Notes: a model not told the origin generated them from the sequence alone. A stretch of 64,000 bases of DNA from Cellulosimicrobium protaetiae (GCF_009708005.2 NZ_CP052757.1:2418001-2482000), one strand, 5' to 3'; shown: positions 35,024 to 44,183, counted from the first letter of the stretch. A program made the numbers and translations.

Positions 35024-36034
35024 TCAGACGACGCGCGTCTGCGGCGCGTTCTCCGCCGTCCTGCCCGGGTCGCGCTCGACGACGTCCCCGAGGACGTCGT
35101 CGATGCGCGCGAGGAGCTCGGCCGGGATCGTCACGCCCGACGCCTTGACGTTCTCGGCGACCTGCTCGGGCCTCGACGCGCCGACGAGCGCCGCGGCGAC
35201 GTTGTCGTTCTGCAGGACCCAGGCCACCGCGAGCTGCGGCATGGTCAGGCCCAGCTCCTCCGCGACGGGCTTGAGGTTCTGCACGCGCGTGAGCACGTCG
35301 TCGGTCATGAAGCGCTGGATCATCCGCGCGCCGCCCTTGTCGTCGGTCGCGCGCGACCCCTCGGGCAGCGGTCGGCCGGGGACGTACTTGCCGGACAGGA
35401 CGCCCTGCGCCATCGGCGACCAGACGATCTGCGAGAGGCCGAGCTCGCGTGACGTCGGCACGACCTCGTCCTCGATGACGCGCCACAGCATCGAGTACTG
35501 CGGCTGGGAGGAGATGAGCTGGAACCCGAGGTCCTTCGCGAGCGCGTGGCCCGCCCGGATCTGGTCCGCCGTCCACTCGGAGACGCCGATGTACAGGGCC
35601 TTGCCCTGCCGGACGATGTCGGCGAACGCCTGCATCGTCTCCTCGAGCGGCGTCTCGGTGTCGTAGCGGTGCGCCTGGTAGAGGTCGACGTACTCGGTGC
35701 CGAGGCGCCGCAGAGAGCCGTTGATCGACTCCATGACGTGCTTGCGCGAGAGCCCCGTGTCGTTGGGGCCGCCGGGGCCGGTCGGCCAGTACACCTTGGT
35801 GAAGATCTCGAGCGACTCGCGACGCTGGCCCTTCAGCGCGTCGCCGAGGACCTGCTCGGCCTTCGTGTTCGCGTAGACGTCCGCGGTGTCGAACGTCGAG
35901 ATGCCGGCGTCGAGGGCAGCGTGGACGCACTGCGTCGCGACGTCGTTCTCGACCTGGGAGCCGTGGGTGAGCCAGTTGCCGTAGGTGATCTCGGAGATCT
36001 TGAGTCCGGAGTTGCCGAGGTATCGGTAGCGCAT
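35024..36034 (-). CDS. Aldo/keto reductase, KCNAB/YghZ-like
   Basis: A 336-residue NADPH-dependent carbonyl reductase with the barrel fold. The catalytic tetrad is visible as Asp and Tyr in FDTADVYANTKAE, Lys in EIFTKVYW and His in YQAHRYD. ISSQPQYSMLWR, IVWSPMAQGVLSGKY and VGASRPEQV line the cofactor site, as in the potassium-channel beta-subunit-like branch. TAGGCT lies 7 nt before the ATG. The physiological aldehyde is unknown. Confidence 0.93.
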   Translation of the reverse strand: MRYRYLGNSGLKISEITYGNWLTHGSQVENDVATQCVHAALDAGISTFDTADVYANTKAEQVLGDALKGQRRESLEIFTKVYWPTGPGGPNDTGLSRKHVMESINGSLRRLGTEYVDLYQAHRYDTETPLEETMQAFADIVRQGKALYIGVSEWTADQIRAGHALAKDLGFQLISSQPQYSMLWRVIEDEVVPTSRELGLSQIVWSPMAQGVLSGKYVPGRPLPEGSRATDDKGGARMIQRFMTDDVLTRVQNLKPVAEELGLTMPQLAVAWVLQNDNVAAALVGASRPEQVAENVKASGVTIPAELLARIDDVLGDVVERDPGRTAENAPQTRVV

Positions 36035-36059
36035 GGTCCCGAGCCTACGGCGCGCGTCG

Positions 36060-37247
36060 TCAGTGCGCGGTCGGCTCCAGCAGGTCGACGAACGACCGCA
36101 GCTCGTGGGCGTAGCTCTCGGGCTGCTCGAACGGGGCGAAGTGCCCGCCGCGGGGTGGCTCGGTGGCGTACACGGTGTTCGCGACGCGGTCGAGCCAGGC
36201 GCGCGGGGGCCGGACGACGTCGCCGGCGAAGACGGAGAACCCGGACGGCACGTCGACGTAGCGGGCGAGCTGCTCGCGGGGGATCGCGGCGTTGGCTCGG
36301 TAGGCGCGGACGCCGGCCCCGACGTTGCCGGCCGCCCAGTGCTCGGTGAGGAGGGCGAGGACCTCGTCGCGCGTGTACGCCGTCTCGAGGTCTCCGCCGC
36401 AGTCGCTCCACGACCGCAGCTTCTCGACGACCCAGGCCGCGAGGCCGGCGGGGGAGTCCGTGAGGCCGACCGCGAGGGTCTGCGGTTTGGTGCCCTGCAC
36501 CGCCGCGTAGGCTCCCTCGGCCGTGCGCCACCGCGCGCTCTCCTCGAGCCAGTCGCGCTCCTCCTGCGTGAGCAAGGCGGGGTCGCCCGCGAACACCGGC
36601 AGCCCGGCGTCGGTGCGGTGCACGGCGATGACTCGGTCGGGGAAGTCGAGCGCGAGGAACCGGGCGACGTGGCTGCCCATGTCTCCGCCGGCGACGAGGA
36701 ACCGGTCGTACCCCAGGGCGGTCATGAGCTCGGCCCACAGGGCGGCGACCGCGCGGTTGTCCGGGGTCGGGCCGGAGGGAGTGTCGGAGAAGCCGAAGCC
36801 GGGCATGTCGGGGACGACGAGGTCGAAGGTTCGTCGCCCCGCGTCGCCCGTGCCCGCGCCGCTGCCCGGGGCGGTCAGGAGCGGCACGACCTTGCGGTAC
36901 CGCCACGCCGAGTCCGGCCAGCCGTGGGCGAGCAGGAGCGGGAGCGGGGGAGCGTCGCCGGGACGCCGGCTCGCCGGCGCGTGGAGGAGGTGGACGCGCG
37001 TCCCGCCGAGGGTCACGCGCCTGCTGGGGAGCGAGGCGAGCTGTGCCTGGTGCGCCGCGAAGTCGAAGCCGTCGGCCCAGTACGCGACCAGGTCGCGCAG
37101 GTACGCGACATCCGTGCCCGCGTCCCACCCGAGCCCCTCCGGGGCGTCGACCCATCGGGTCGCGCGGAGGCGGGACCGGAGGTCCGCGACCACCGCCTCG
37201 GGGATCTGCGGCGTGAAGCTCTCGAGGGCGGTCGCGCGGTGCACCAT
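36060..37247 (-). CDS. Epoxide hydrolase, alpha/beta fold with N-terminal EHN domain
   Basis: A 395-residue hydrolase. The EHN segment (about 8-118, SFTPQIPEAVVADLRSRLRA) is diagnostic for microsomal-type epoxide hydrolases. The oxyanion-hole motif HGWP is at 108-111, the nucleophile Asp189 is in VAGGDMGSH, and the catalytic His369 is in PRGGHFAPFEQP. Two Tyr residues from the cap should activate the epoxide. TAGCCT 7 nt before the ATG fixes the start. The gene ends 25 bp from the aldo-keto reductase start on the same strand, so a shared detoxification role is possible. Confidence 0.93.
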   Translation of the reverse strand: MVHRATALESFTPQIPEAVVADLRSRLRATRWVDAPEGLGWDAGTDVAYLRDLVAYWADGFDFAAHQAQLASLPSRRVTLGGTRVHLLHAPASRRPGDAPPLPLLLAHGWPDSAWRYRKVVPLLTAPGSGAGTGDAGRRTFDLVVPDMPGFGFSDTPSGPTPDNRAVAALWAELMTALGYDRFLVAGGDMGSHVARFLALDFPDRVIAVHRTDAGLPVFAGDPALLTQEERDWLEESARWRTAEGAYAAVQGTKPQTLAVGLTDSPAGLAAWVVEKLRSWSDCGGDLETAYTRDEVLALLTEHWAAGNVGAGVRAYRANAAIPREQLARYVDVPSGFSVFAGDVVRPPRAWLDRVANTVYATEPPRGGHFAPFEQPESYAHELRSFVDLLEPTAH

Positions 37248-37290
37248 GACCCCGAGGCTATCGGGACCGGGAGGCCGGGAGAGCGGACCG

Positions 37291-37884
37291 CTACTCCGGG
37301 AAGACGCCGTGCTTCTTGTGCGTCGGCTTGGGCAGGCGCGCGCGGCGCAGCTGGAACGCACGCATCACGGCGTACATCGTCGTGCCCTTGGGGATCTCGC
37401 CGAACTTGCGCAGGAGGCGCTTGCGCAGGCGGCGCCACATGATGAAGCCGTCGACGACCGTCAGCAGCACGATGACGTAGAGCGTCATGACCGTGAGGAA
37501 CGCGAGGTCCTGGTTCTGCGCGGTGAGGAACGAGAAGACGATGAACACCAGCGCGACGGGCAGGAAGAACTCGCCGAGGTTCCAGCGCGCGTCGACGTAC
37601 TCGCGCACGTAGCGCTTGACCGGGCCCTTGTCGCGCGGCGGAAGGTAGCGCTCGTCGCCCGTCTGCATCGCCTGGTACTGGCGGTCGCGCGCCTCGCGCT
37701 GCTTGTCCCGCGCGGCCTTGGCCGCGGCGCGCCGGTCGTTCGGCACGAGGGGTCGCTTGTTCGCGGCCTCGGAGACCTTGCGCTTGGGCGTCGGGCGACC
37801 CTTGCCGGCCTGCTCGATCTCGGCCGCCTGCTCGACGGGGTCGGGGGCGGCGGGCGTCGCGGCGGGCTTGTTGCGGGAGAACAC
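37291..37884 (-). CDS. DUF3043 membrane protein
   Basis: A 197-residue actinobacterial protein of unknown function. A basic, Ala/Pro-rich cytoplasmic N-terminus contains KGRPTPKRKVSEAANKRP, the DUF3043 signature, and RDKGPVKRYVREYVDARW precedes two membrane helices (about 104-124 and 129-150). The C-terminus is again basic. TACCCT is 6 nt before the GTG, and a GGAGGG sits too close to act as a ribosome site, so a leaderless start is preferred. Confidence 0.9.
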   Translation of the reverse strand: MFSRNKPAATPAAPDPVEQAAEIEQAGKGRPTPKRKVSEAANKRPLVPNDRRAAAKAARDKQREARDRQYQAMQTGDERYLPPRDKGPVKRYVREYVDARWNLGEFFLPVALVFIVFSFLTAQNQDLAFLTVMTLYVIVLLTVVDGFIMWRRLRKRLLRKFGEIPKGTTMYAVMRAFQLRRARLPKPTHKKHGVFPE

Positions 37885-37964
37885 CCCTCCAGGGTAGTCG
37901 AGCCGGAGGGGTGCCCGGCATCGGTTCCAGGCCTGGCAGGGGTAGCGGGACGATGGACGAGGCA

Positions 37965-37994
37965 GTAGCGTTACATATCGAAACGTAATGCTAC
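37965..37994. promoter_or_regulatory. Operator-like inverted repeat before the DHA2 exporter
   Basis: GTAGCGTTAC (37965-37974) and GTAATGCTAC (37985-37994) are inverted arms with one mismatch, separated by 10 AT-rich bases. It lies 17 bp before the exporter start, in an island of low GC. A TetR-family gene is encoded just downstream and is the obvious candidate ligand. Confidence 0.7.
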
Positions 37995-38011
37995 CGCGTC
38001 GAGGAGGACCC

Positions 38012-39466
38012 GTGAGCCCCGCAGCCGAGACCACTGAGACCACCGCCGTCCGGGCGGGACCCCGCGCGTGGGCCGGGCTGACCCTGCTCGTGCTCCCGAT
38101 GCTCATGGTCGCGACCGACCTGACCGTGCTCTTCTTCGCGCTGCCCTCGATCACCGCGGACCTGGACGCCTCGGCCACCCAGGCGTTGTGGATCTCCCAC
38201 GTCTACGGCTTCCTCATCGCCGGGACGCTCGTCACCGCCGGGCGGCTCGCGGACCGCGTCGGGGCCCGCCGCCTCCTGCTCGTCGGGGCGACGGCGTTCG
38301 CGGTCCTGTCGGTGCTCGCCGCGACCTCGACGAGCGCGGAGACGCTGATCGTCGTCCGGGCGCTGCTCGGCGTCGCGGGCTCGACGCTCATGCCCGCGCT
38401 CTTCTCGCTCCTGCGCCTGATGTTCCCCGCCGACGCGCAGCGGCGCCTCGCCATCGCGATCCTGTTCAGCGCGTTCTCGGTCGGAGCGGCGATCGGGCCG
38501 GTCCTGGGCGGGGTGCTGCTCGAGCGGTTCTCGTGGGGGTCCGTCTTCCTCGTCAACGTGCCGCCGATGCTCCTGCTCGTGCTCCTGGGCCCGCGGCTCC
38601 TGCCGACGGGACGCGGGACGAGCGGCGGGGGACGGCTCGACCTGACGAGCGTCGCCCTGTCCGTCGCGGGCATGCTCGGCGTCGTCTACGGGCTCCAGGA
38701 GCTCGCGGCCGGTCCCTCCGGCGGTGCGACGGCGGTGCGCGACGCGGCCGTGCTGGTCGCCGGCGCGCTCGTGCTCGGGCTCTTCGTCCGACGCCAGCAC
38801 CGGCTGCCCGACCCCCTGCTCGACCTGCGGCTCGTCACCGCGCGGCGCCCGGCCGCAGCCCTCGGGACGCTGCTGCTCACCGGTGTGGGCGTCGTCGGGG
38901 TGTACTACCTGTTCACGCAGCACCTGCAGGTCGCGGCCGGCCTCGGCCCGCTCGAGGCGGGACTGTGGACGCTGCCGTACGTCGCGGTGAACATCCTCGG
39001 CGCGCTGCTCGCCCCGGGCCTCGCCTCCCGGTTCCGCCCCGAGACCGTGGTCGCCGCCAGCCTGGTGGTGATCGTCGCCGGGGCCGTGCTGACCGGGGTG
39101 GTCGGGTGGGCGGGCGTGCCCGTGCCGGCGCTCGCGGCGTCGGTCGCGGTGCTCGGCCTCGGCCACGGGGCTGCCGCGGCGCTCGTGAGCGACCTCGTCA
39201 TCTCGTCGGCTCCGCCCGCGCAGACGGGTTCGGCGGCCGCGACCCAGGAGGTCTCCGCCGAGCTCGGCACGGCCCTCGGCATCGCGGTGTCCGGGGTCGT
39301 GGCCGTCCTCGTGCAGCGCGCGGCGCTCTCCGACGGCGCGGCCCCCGCGGGTGACGGCGCGTCCGCCCTGGCGCTCCCGGCCTACGCGGTCGTCGCCGCG
39401 GTGCTCGTGGGTCTCGCGGCGACGCTCGTGGTCCGGGTGCTCGTGCGCCCGGCCCGACCTACCTGA
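38012..39466 (+). CDS. DHA2-family (14-helix) MFS drug exporter
   Basis: A 484-residue multidrug-type exporter of the EmrB/QacA group. The first helix carries LMVATDLTVLFFALPSI, corresponding to the DHA2 motif with its membrane Asp. GRLADRVGARR is the MFS loop, and FSAFSVGAAIGPVLGGVLLE is the antiporter motif C region. The GTG at 38012 has AGGAGGA at 38002-38008. The tetR gene follows 24 bp downstream, and both genes are probably controlled by the inverted repeat upstream. The substrate is unknown. Confidence 0.9.
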   Translation: MSPAAETTETTAVRAGPRAWAGLTLLVLPMLMVATDLTVLFFALPSITADLDASATQALWISHVYGFLIAGTLVTAGRLADRVGARRLLLVGATAFAVLSVLAATSTSAETLIVVRALLGVAGSTLMPALFSLLRLMFPADAQRRLAIAILFSAFSVGAAIGPVLGGVLLERFSWGSVFLVNVPPMLLLVLLGPRLLPTGRGTSGGGRLDLTSVALSVAGMLGVVYGLQELAAGPSGGATAVRDAAVLVAGALVLGLFVRRQHRLPDPLLDLRLVTARRPAAALGTLLLTGVGVVGVYYLFTQHLQVAAGLGPLEAGLWTLPYVAVNILGALLAPGLASRFRPETVVAASLVVIVAGAVLTGVVGWAGVPVPALAASVAVLGLGHGAAAALVSDLVISSAPPAQTGSAAATQEVSAELGTALGIAVSGVVAVLVQRAALSDGAAPAGDGASALALPAYAVVAAVLVGLAATLVVRVLVRPARPT

Positions 39467-39490
39467 CCGTCGACAGCTACGATCACGACC

Positions 39491-40174
39491 ATGTCCAGCG
39501 CTCCCGGCACCGCAGCCCCTGGCGGTGGCGGCCGGCCGCGCGACCCCCAGATCGACCGCGCCGTGCTCGACGCGACCTCCGAGCTCCTGGACTCCGGGGG
39601 GTACGCGGAGCTGACGCTGGAGAAGGTCGCGCGCCGCGCCGGGACGACGAGGCCGGCGATCTACCGTCGCTGGGCCGGTCGCGCGCCCCTGGCTCTCGCC
39701 GCGGTCGCGGCCCGGCTGAGCGTCCCCGAGGCGCCGGACACCGGCTGCACGCTGTGCGACCTGGGCGAGAGCCTCGGCGTCTTCCTCGCCGCCTACCGCG
39801 CGACCCGGCCGGACGTGCTCGCGGCGCTGTACGCCGAGTGCGCGCCCGACCCGGCGCTGCGCGAGCGCTACCTCGCCGTGGTGGTCGAGCCGTCACGCCG
39901 GGCCGTGGCGGCGACCCTCGCCCACGCCGCGACGCGCGGCGACCTGCGCGAGGACGTCGACCAGAACCAGGTCGTCGACCTGTTCGCGTCGTTGGTGCAG
40001 TACCGCGCGCTGTTCGGCGACGCGCACCTGAGCGACGAGGAGGCGGAGGGCGCGATCGAGCTCGTCCTGCGAGGCCTCGCCGTCGACTACGACGCGCTCC
40101 TCGCACGCAGCGCGGCGCTCGAGCTGGAGCACCGGGGCGGGCCGGACGCCCCGCACGTCCACCTGCCGACCTGA
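39491..40174 (+). CDS. TetR/AcrR-family regulator
   Basis: A 227-residue regulator. The N-terminal HTH spans about 21-65 (LTLEKVARRAGTTRPAIYRRWAGR) and a C-terminal ligand domain of the TetR_C type follows (VLAALYAECAPDPALRERYL). It very likely represses the adjacent DHA2 exporter. TACGAT (39478-39483) lies exactly 7 nt before the ATG, so besides read-through from the exporter gene it has its own leaderless promoter. Confidence 0.9.
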   Translation: MSSAPGTAAPGGGGRPRDPQIDRAVLDATSELLDSGGYAELTLEKVARRAGTTRPAIYRRWAGRAPLALAAVAARLSVPEAPDTGCTLCDLGESLGVFLAAYRATRPDVLAALYAECAPDPALRERYLAVVVEPSRRAVAATLAHAATRGDLREDVDQNQVVDLFASLVQYRALFGDAHLSDEEAEGAIELVLRGLAVDYDALLARSAALELEHRGGPDAPHVHLPT

Positions 40175-40231
40175 CCGGGCGGGTGCCGCGACCGAGGGCC
40201 TCGGCGCGCCCGGTGTCGTACGGTGCTCGTC

Positions 40232-41632
40232 GTGACGAACTCACCCGAACCCACCGCAGATCCCGCTCTCGCGACCACGCTCCGCGAGACCGTCGCCCGC
40301 CTGTTCCCCGCGCTGCGCGCGGACCTCGAGGCCCTCGTGCGCGTGCCGAGCGTCTCGAACGCCGCGTTCGACCAGGCGCACGTCGCGGCGAGCGCCGACG
40401 CCGTCGCCGCGCTCCTGCGCGCGGCGGGCCTGCCCGAGGTGCAGGTGCTGCGGGCCCGGGCCGCCGACGGCACCGAGGGGGCGCCTGCCGTCGTCGCGCG
40501 CCGCCCCGCGCCCGACGGCGCGCCCACCGTCCTGCTCTACGCCCACCACGACGTGCAGCCCCCGGGCGATGCCGCCGCGTGGGAGACCGACCCGTTCGAG
40601 CCGACCGAGCGCGACGGCCGCCTCTACGGCCGCGGTGCGGCCGACGACAAGGCGGGCGTGGTCGCGCACCTGGGCGCCCTGCGCGCACTGTCCGAGCTGG
40701 GCGACCTGCCGGTCGGCGTGACCGTGTTCGTCGAGGGCGAGGAGGAGGTCGGCTCGCCCTCGTTCCTGCCGTTCCTCACGCAGTACCGCGACCTGCTCGC
40801 GGCCGACGTCATCGTCGTCGCGGACTCGCAGAACTGGAAGGTCGGGGTCCCGGCGCTCACGACGTCCCTGCGCGGCCTCGTGGACTGCGAGGTCGAGGTC
40901 GCCGTGCTCGGCCACGCGGTGCACTCGGGCATGTACGGCGGGCCGGTGCTCGACGCCGTGACGCTCCTCGCCCGCCTGATCGCGACGCTGCACGACGACG
41001 CGGGCAACGTCGCGGTCGACGGTCTCGTGGTCGGGGTCGAGCCGTCGGTGGACTACGCCGAGGCGGACTTCCGTGCGGACACCTCGCTGCTCGACGGGAC
41101 GGTGCTCGCGGGCGAGGGCAGCATCGTGGGCCGCCTGTGGACCAAGCCCGCGATCGCGGTCATCGGCCTGGACGCGCCGAGCGTCGCGCACGCGTCGAAC
41201 ACGATCACCCCGCGCGCGACCGCGAAGCTCTCCGTCCGCCTGGCCCCGGGGCAGGACCCGGCGGCGGCGATGGCGGCGCTGCGCACGCACATGGAGTCGA
41301 ACGCCCCCTTCGGGGCGCACGTCACGGTGCGCGACGGCGAGCAGGGCAAGCCGTTCCTCGCGCCCGGCGACTCCGAGGCCATGCGGGCCGCGCGCTGGGC
41401 GTTCGCGACGTCGTGGGGCACGGACCCCGTCGACATCGGCGTGGGCGGGTCGATCCCGTTCATCGCCGACCTGCTCGAGGTGTTCCCCGATGCGGCGATC
41501 CTCGTGACGGGCGTCGAGGACCCCGACTCGCGCGCCCACGGAGCGAACGAGTCGGTGCACCTCGGCGAGCTCGAGAAGGTCGTGCTCGCCGAGGCGCTCC
41601 TGCTCGCCCGGCTCGGCGGCGCGGTCGCCTGA
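40232..41632 (+). CDS. M20-family metallopeptidase (dipeptidase)
   Basis: A 466-residue di-zinc peptidase. LLYAHHDVQPPGD and GRGAADDKAG hold metal ligands, EGEEEVGSPS contains the catalytic Glu, VLGHAVHSGMYGG belongs to the dimerisation/lid domain, and GGSIPFIADLLE with HGANESVHLGEL completes the site. The family cleaves dipeptides or deacylates small amides. TACGGT is 7 nt before the GTG at 40232, preferred over an in-frame GTG at 40223 that lies inside that hexamer. Confidence 0.92.
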   Translation: MTNSPEPTADPALATTLRETVARLFPALRADLEALVRVPSVSNAAFDQAHVAASADAVAALLRAAGLPEVQVLRARAADGTEGAPAVVARRPAPDGAPTVLLYAHHDVQPPGDAAAWETDPFEPTERDGRLYGRGAADDKAGVVAHLGALRALSELGDLPVGVTVFVEGEEEVGSPSFLPFLTQYRDLLAADVIVVADSQNWKVGVPALTTSLRGLVDCEVEVAVLGHAVHSGMYGGPVLDAVTLLARLIATLHDDAGNVAVDGLVVGVEPSVDYAEADFRADTSLLDGTVLAGEGSIVGRLWTKPAIAVIGLDAPSVAHASNTITPRATAKLSVRLAPGQDPAAAMAALRTHMESNAPFGAHVTVRDGEQGKPFLAPGDSEAMRAARWAFATSWGTDPVDIGVGGSIPFIADLLEVFPDAAILVTGVEDPDSRAHGANESVHLGELEKVVLAEALLLARLGGAVA

Positions 41633-41669
41633 CCCGCGCCCGCGTCCCCGCGCGGCGACGCTCGCCCGG

Positions 41670-42491
41670 TCAGTCGGCGAGCGCCGTCCGCAGGTCCGCC
41701 GCCTCGGCGAGGGGCGGCCCGACGGCGGTGCGCACCTCCGGGGAGAGGGCGCCCGCCAGCGCGTCGAGGTCGTCGAGGTGCGTGCGTGCCCCGTCGGGGT
41801 CGCCCGCGCGGACGGCGAGCTCGGCCAGGTACGCGAGCGCGCGCACGCGGTCTGCCGGCTCGGCGTCGTCCCCGGCGCGCCGCAGCGCGCCGCCGAGGAT
41901 CTTGCGCGCCTGGACGGGGTCGCCGTGCGAGTCGGCCTGCACGACGGCGTCGTCCAGCGCGCGGGCGAGCCGCCCCTCGGGGCGCGCGGCGTACGCGTCG
42001 ACGGCGGACGCCCCGGCCGTGTCCGTGGTGGGCGCCGCGGCGGGGGAGCGGCGCATGAAGCGGACCCAGTTCCCGGCGGGGTCGACCAGGCTGAAACCCG
42101 TCGTGCCGCCCGCGTTCGCGCGCCGCCGGGGTCGGGTGACCCGGGGGAATCCCGTGAGCGGCAGCCGCCCGTAGCGCGCGCGCAGCCCGGCCGCGAACGC
42201 CTCGAAGACCGGTGCCGTGTCCTCCACGACGACGATGCACGTGCTGTAGCTGTCCTGCGGCTCGATCCCGTCGAGCCCGAAGTAGTGGATGTCCACGCCG
42301 CCGCGCCGCACCGCGAGGTACGGGTTGGGCCGGAGCTGGCGGTAGGTCACGTCGAAGCCGAGCGCGGTCCAGAAGTCGCGCAGCTCGTCGATGTCCCGGC
42401 AGGGCAGGGCCGGGACCATGGTCGCGTCGAACGGGTCAGTGGCGGGGTGATCGGGGGACGGCTCGGGGTCAGGTGCTCGGTCGGCGGTCAC
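41670..42491 (-). CDS. VOC-fold protein with C-terminal helical extension
   Basis: A 273-residue protein. Residues 22-150 form a glyoxalase/bleomycin-resistance fold (ALPCRDIDELRDFWTALGF, DIHYFGLDGI, FSLVDPAGNWVRFM). Residues 165-273 are an unusual Ala-rich helical tail resembling TPR-like pairs (ARKILGGALRRAGDDAEPADRVRALAYLAELAVRAG is one such stretch, at about 197-232), not part of the standard VOC length of about 130. The start GTG at 42491 lacks a clear ribosome site, and an internal ATG at about codon 25 would remove a Pro/Asp-rich leader. The ligand is unknown. Confidence 0.8.
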   Translation of the reverse strand: MTADRAPDPEPSPDHPATDPFDATMVPALPCRDIDELRDFWTALGFDVTYRQLRPNPYLAVRRGGVDIHYFGLDGIEPQDSYSTCIVVVEDTAPVFEAFAAGLRARYGRLPLTGFPRVTRPRRRANAGGTTGFSLVDPAGNWVRFMRRSPAAAPTTDTAGASAVDAYAARPEGRLARALDDAVVQADSHGDPVQARKILGGALRRAGDDAEPADRVRALAYLAELAVRAGDPDGARTHLDDLDALAGALSPEVRTAVGPPLAEAADLRTALAD

Positions 42492-42536
42492 CGCACCATC
42501 GAAGCACCCGGCTCCCGGCGGGGCCAGGGTCCGTCG

Positions 42537-43067
42537 TCAGCCGCGGTGCGCGACGTCCACGGCCCGGGACCACCGGGCGACGTCGTCCGGGAGCTCGGGG
42601 GAGGTGACGTCGCCCCCGAGGAGGCCGACGACGTCGGGCGCGGCGATCCGGTCGCCGGACCCGCGCGCGAGGAACCGGCCCGCGACGAGGCCGCGCGCGC
42701 ACAGGTCGCCGCCGCGCGAGAACACCTGCTCGAGGTAGACGACGCGCTCGTCCCACCCGAGGACGCGCGTCGCGATCTCGAAGCGGTCCCCGAGCTGCAG
42801 GGAGCGGCGGTACTTCATGGTCGACGCCGCGACGACCGGGTACCAGCCCTTCTCCTTGAGCAGGGGGAACCCGCCGAGGTCGGCGATGAAGTTGCTGCGC
42901 GCGACGTCCATCATCTGCAGGTACACGCCGTTGTTGACGTGCAGGTAGAAGTCGAGGTCGCCCGGGCGCACGCGCATGCGGGTGACGGACGGCTCGAGGA
43001 CGCCGCGGCCCGGCACGGCCTTGCGCGGCAGCGTGCTGGCGACGAGGAGCTGGATCTGGCGGGTCAC
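42537..43067 (-). CDS. Hotdog-fold acyl-CoA thioesterase-like protein
   Basis: A 176-residue single hotdog domain. MRVRPGDLDFYLHVNNGVYLQMMDVAR matches the DxDxxxHVNNxxY active-site helix of the 4-hydroxybenzoyl-CoA/FadM type. KYRRSLQLGDRFEIATRVLGWDERVVYLEQ continues the sheet. It probably hydrolyses an acyl-CoA. TAGCCT is 6 nt before the GTG start. It is divergent from the DUF3817 gene. Confidence 0.87.
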   Translation of the reverse strand: MTRQIQLLVASTLPRKAVPGRGVLEPSVTRMRVRPGDLDFYLHVNNGVYLQMMDVARSNFIADLGGFPLLKEKGWYPVVAASTMKYRRSLQLGDRFEIATRVLGWDERVVYLEQVFSRGGDLCARGLVAGRFLARGSGDRIAAPDVVGLLGGDVTSPELPDDVARWSRAVDVAHRG

Positions 43068-43161
43068 CCGGGCAGGCTACTACCCCGCACCAGCGGTATC
43101 GGGTACTTGTCGCGCCGATGCCTGGAAACGCCTGTCATCTCCGTGTGCGAGGATGCGCGCC

Positions 43162-43554
43162 GTGACGACGACGAGCCCCGCCCCTCGCCCCACCGCCACC
43201 GCCGACACCGGGTCCACCCCGGCGCACCCGTGGCAGGTCCGCGCCTTCCGTGCGGTCGCGATCGCCGAGGCGTTCTCGTGGGCCGGGCTGCTGGTCGGCA
43301 TGTACCTCAAGTGGGTCGCCGGGACCACCGAGCGCGGCGTGGAGATCTTCGGACCGATCCACGGCGCCCTCGTGATCGTCTACGTCGTGCTCGCCGTGCT
43401 CGTCGCCGTGCGCGTCCGCTGGTCGCTCTGGACGACCTTCCTCGCCCTCGCCGCGACGGTCCCGCCCTTCTGCACCGTCGTCTTCGACGTCTGGGCGCAC
43501 CGCACCGGTCGCTACGCCGCCACGGCACGCAGGTCGGACGCCGCCGGCACCTGA
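43162..43554 (+). CDS. DUF3817 membrane protein
   Basis: A 130-residue protein of the DUF3817 group with three helices. VRAFRAVAIAEAFSWAGLLVGMYLKWV is the conserved first part, and PIHGALVIVYVVLAVLVAV and TTFLALAATVPPFCTVVFD give the others. The function is unknown. GAGGAT ends 7 nt before GTG 43162, preferred over ATG 43153, which overlaps that hexamer. Confidence 0.87.
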   Translation: MTTTSPAPRPTATADTGSTPAHPWQVRAFRAVAIAEAFSWAGLLVGMYLKWVAGTTERGVEIFGPIHGALVIVYVVLAVLVAVRVRWSLWTTFLALAATVPPFCTVVFDVWAHRTGRYAATARRSDAAGT

Positions 43555-43583
43555 CCCCGCGTGCCGCGTCGGTCGTCCGCGAC

Positions 43584-44183
43584 TCAGACCGGCGGGTCGG
43601 GGTCGTACTGGATCGCTCGCCGCACCGCGCGCGCGACCTCGTCGCTCTCCAGGCGCGCGACGAGGTGCAGCGCCATGTCGATCCCCGCGGACACGCCCGC
43701 GGACGTGACGACGTCGCCGTCGTCGACGAACCGCGCCTCGGTGTCGACCACGACACTCGGGTCGATCTCCGCCAGCTCGTCGTAGTGCTCCCAGTGCGTC
43801 GTCGCGGGCCGACCCGCGAGCAGCCCCGCCGCGGCGAGCACGAGCGAGCCCGTGCACACGCTCGCGATGACCGGGGTCTGGGCGCGCACCGCGCGCAGCC
43901 ACTCGAGGTGCACGCGGTCCGCGAGCAGGGAGCGGGTTCCCCACCCGCCCGGGTAGACGAGCAGGTGCAGGGGGCCGACGTCGTCCGCCGAACGGTCCGG
44001 GAGCAGGCGCAGCCCCTTGGCGAGGCGCACGCCACCGCCGTCCCACGAGAACGTGGACACGTGCGGCTTGAGCGCCGAGTGCTCGGCCCAGGCGGACAGC
44101 ACTTCGAACGGACCGGCGACATCGAGCTCCTCCGCCTCGTCGAAGACGAAGATCCCGACGTTCATCCCGTTCCCGGTGCTCAT
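43584..44183 (-). CDS. DJ-1/PfpI-superfamily protein
   Basis: A 199-residue protein of the glutamine amidotransferase-like GATase1/DJ-1 fold. IFVFDEAEELDVAGPFEVLS opens it, and the nucleophile-elbow Cys110 is in PVIASVCTGSLVLAAAGLL. ATTHWEHYDEL and TSAGVSAGIDMALHLV match the N-terminal half of GlxA-type regulators, but the AraC DNA-binding half is absent, so it stands alone. Isonitrile hydratases share this form. The ATG has GGAGG 5 nt upstream. Confidence 0.87.
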   Translation of the reverse strand: MSTGNGMNVGIFVFDEAEELDVAGPFEVLSAWAEHSALKPHVSTFSWDGGGVRLAKGLRLLPDRSADDVGPLHLLVYPGGWGTRSLLADRVHLEWLRAVRAQTPVIASVCTGSLVLAAAGLLAGRPATTHWEHYDELAEIDPSVVVDTEARFVDDGDVVTSAGVSAGIDMALHLVARLESDEVARAVRRAIQYDPDPPV

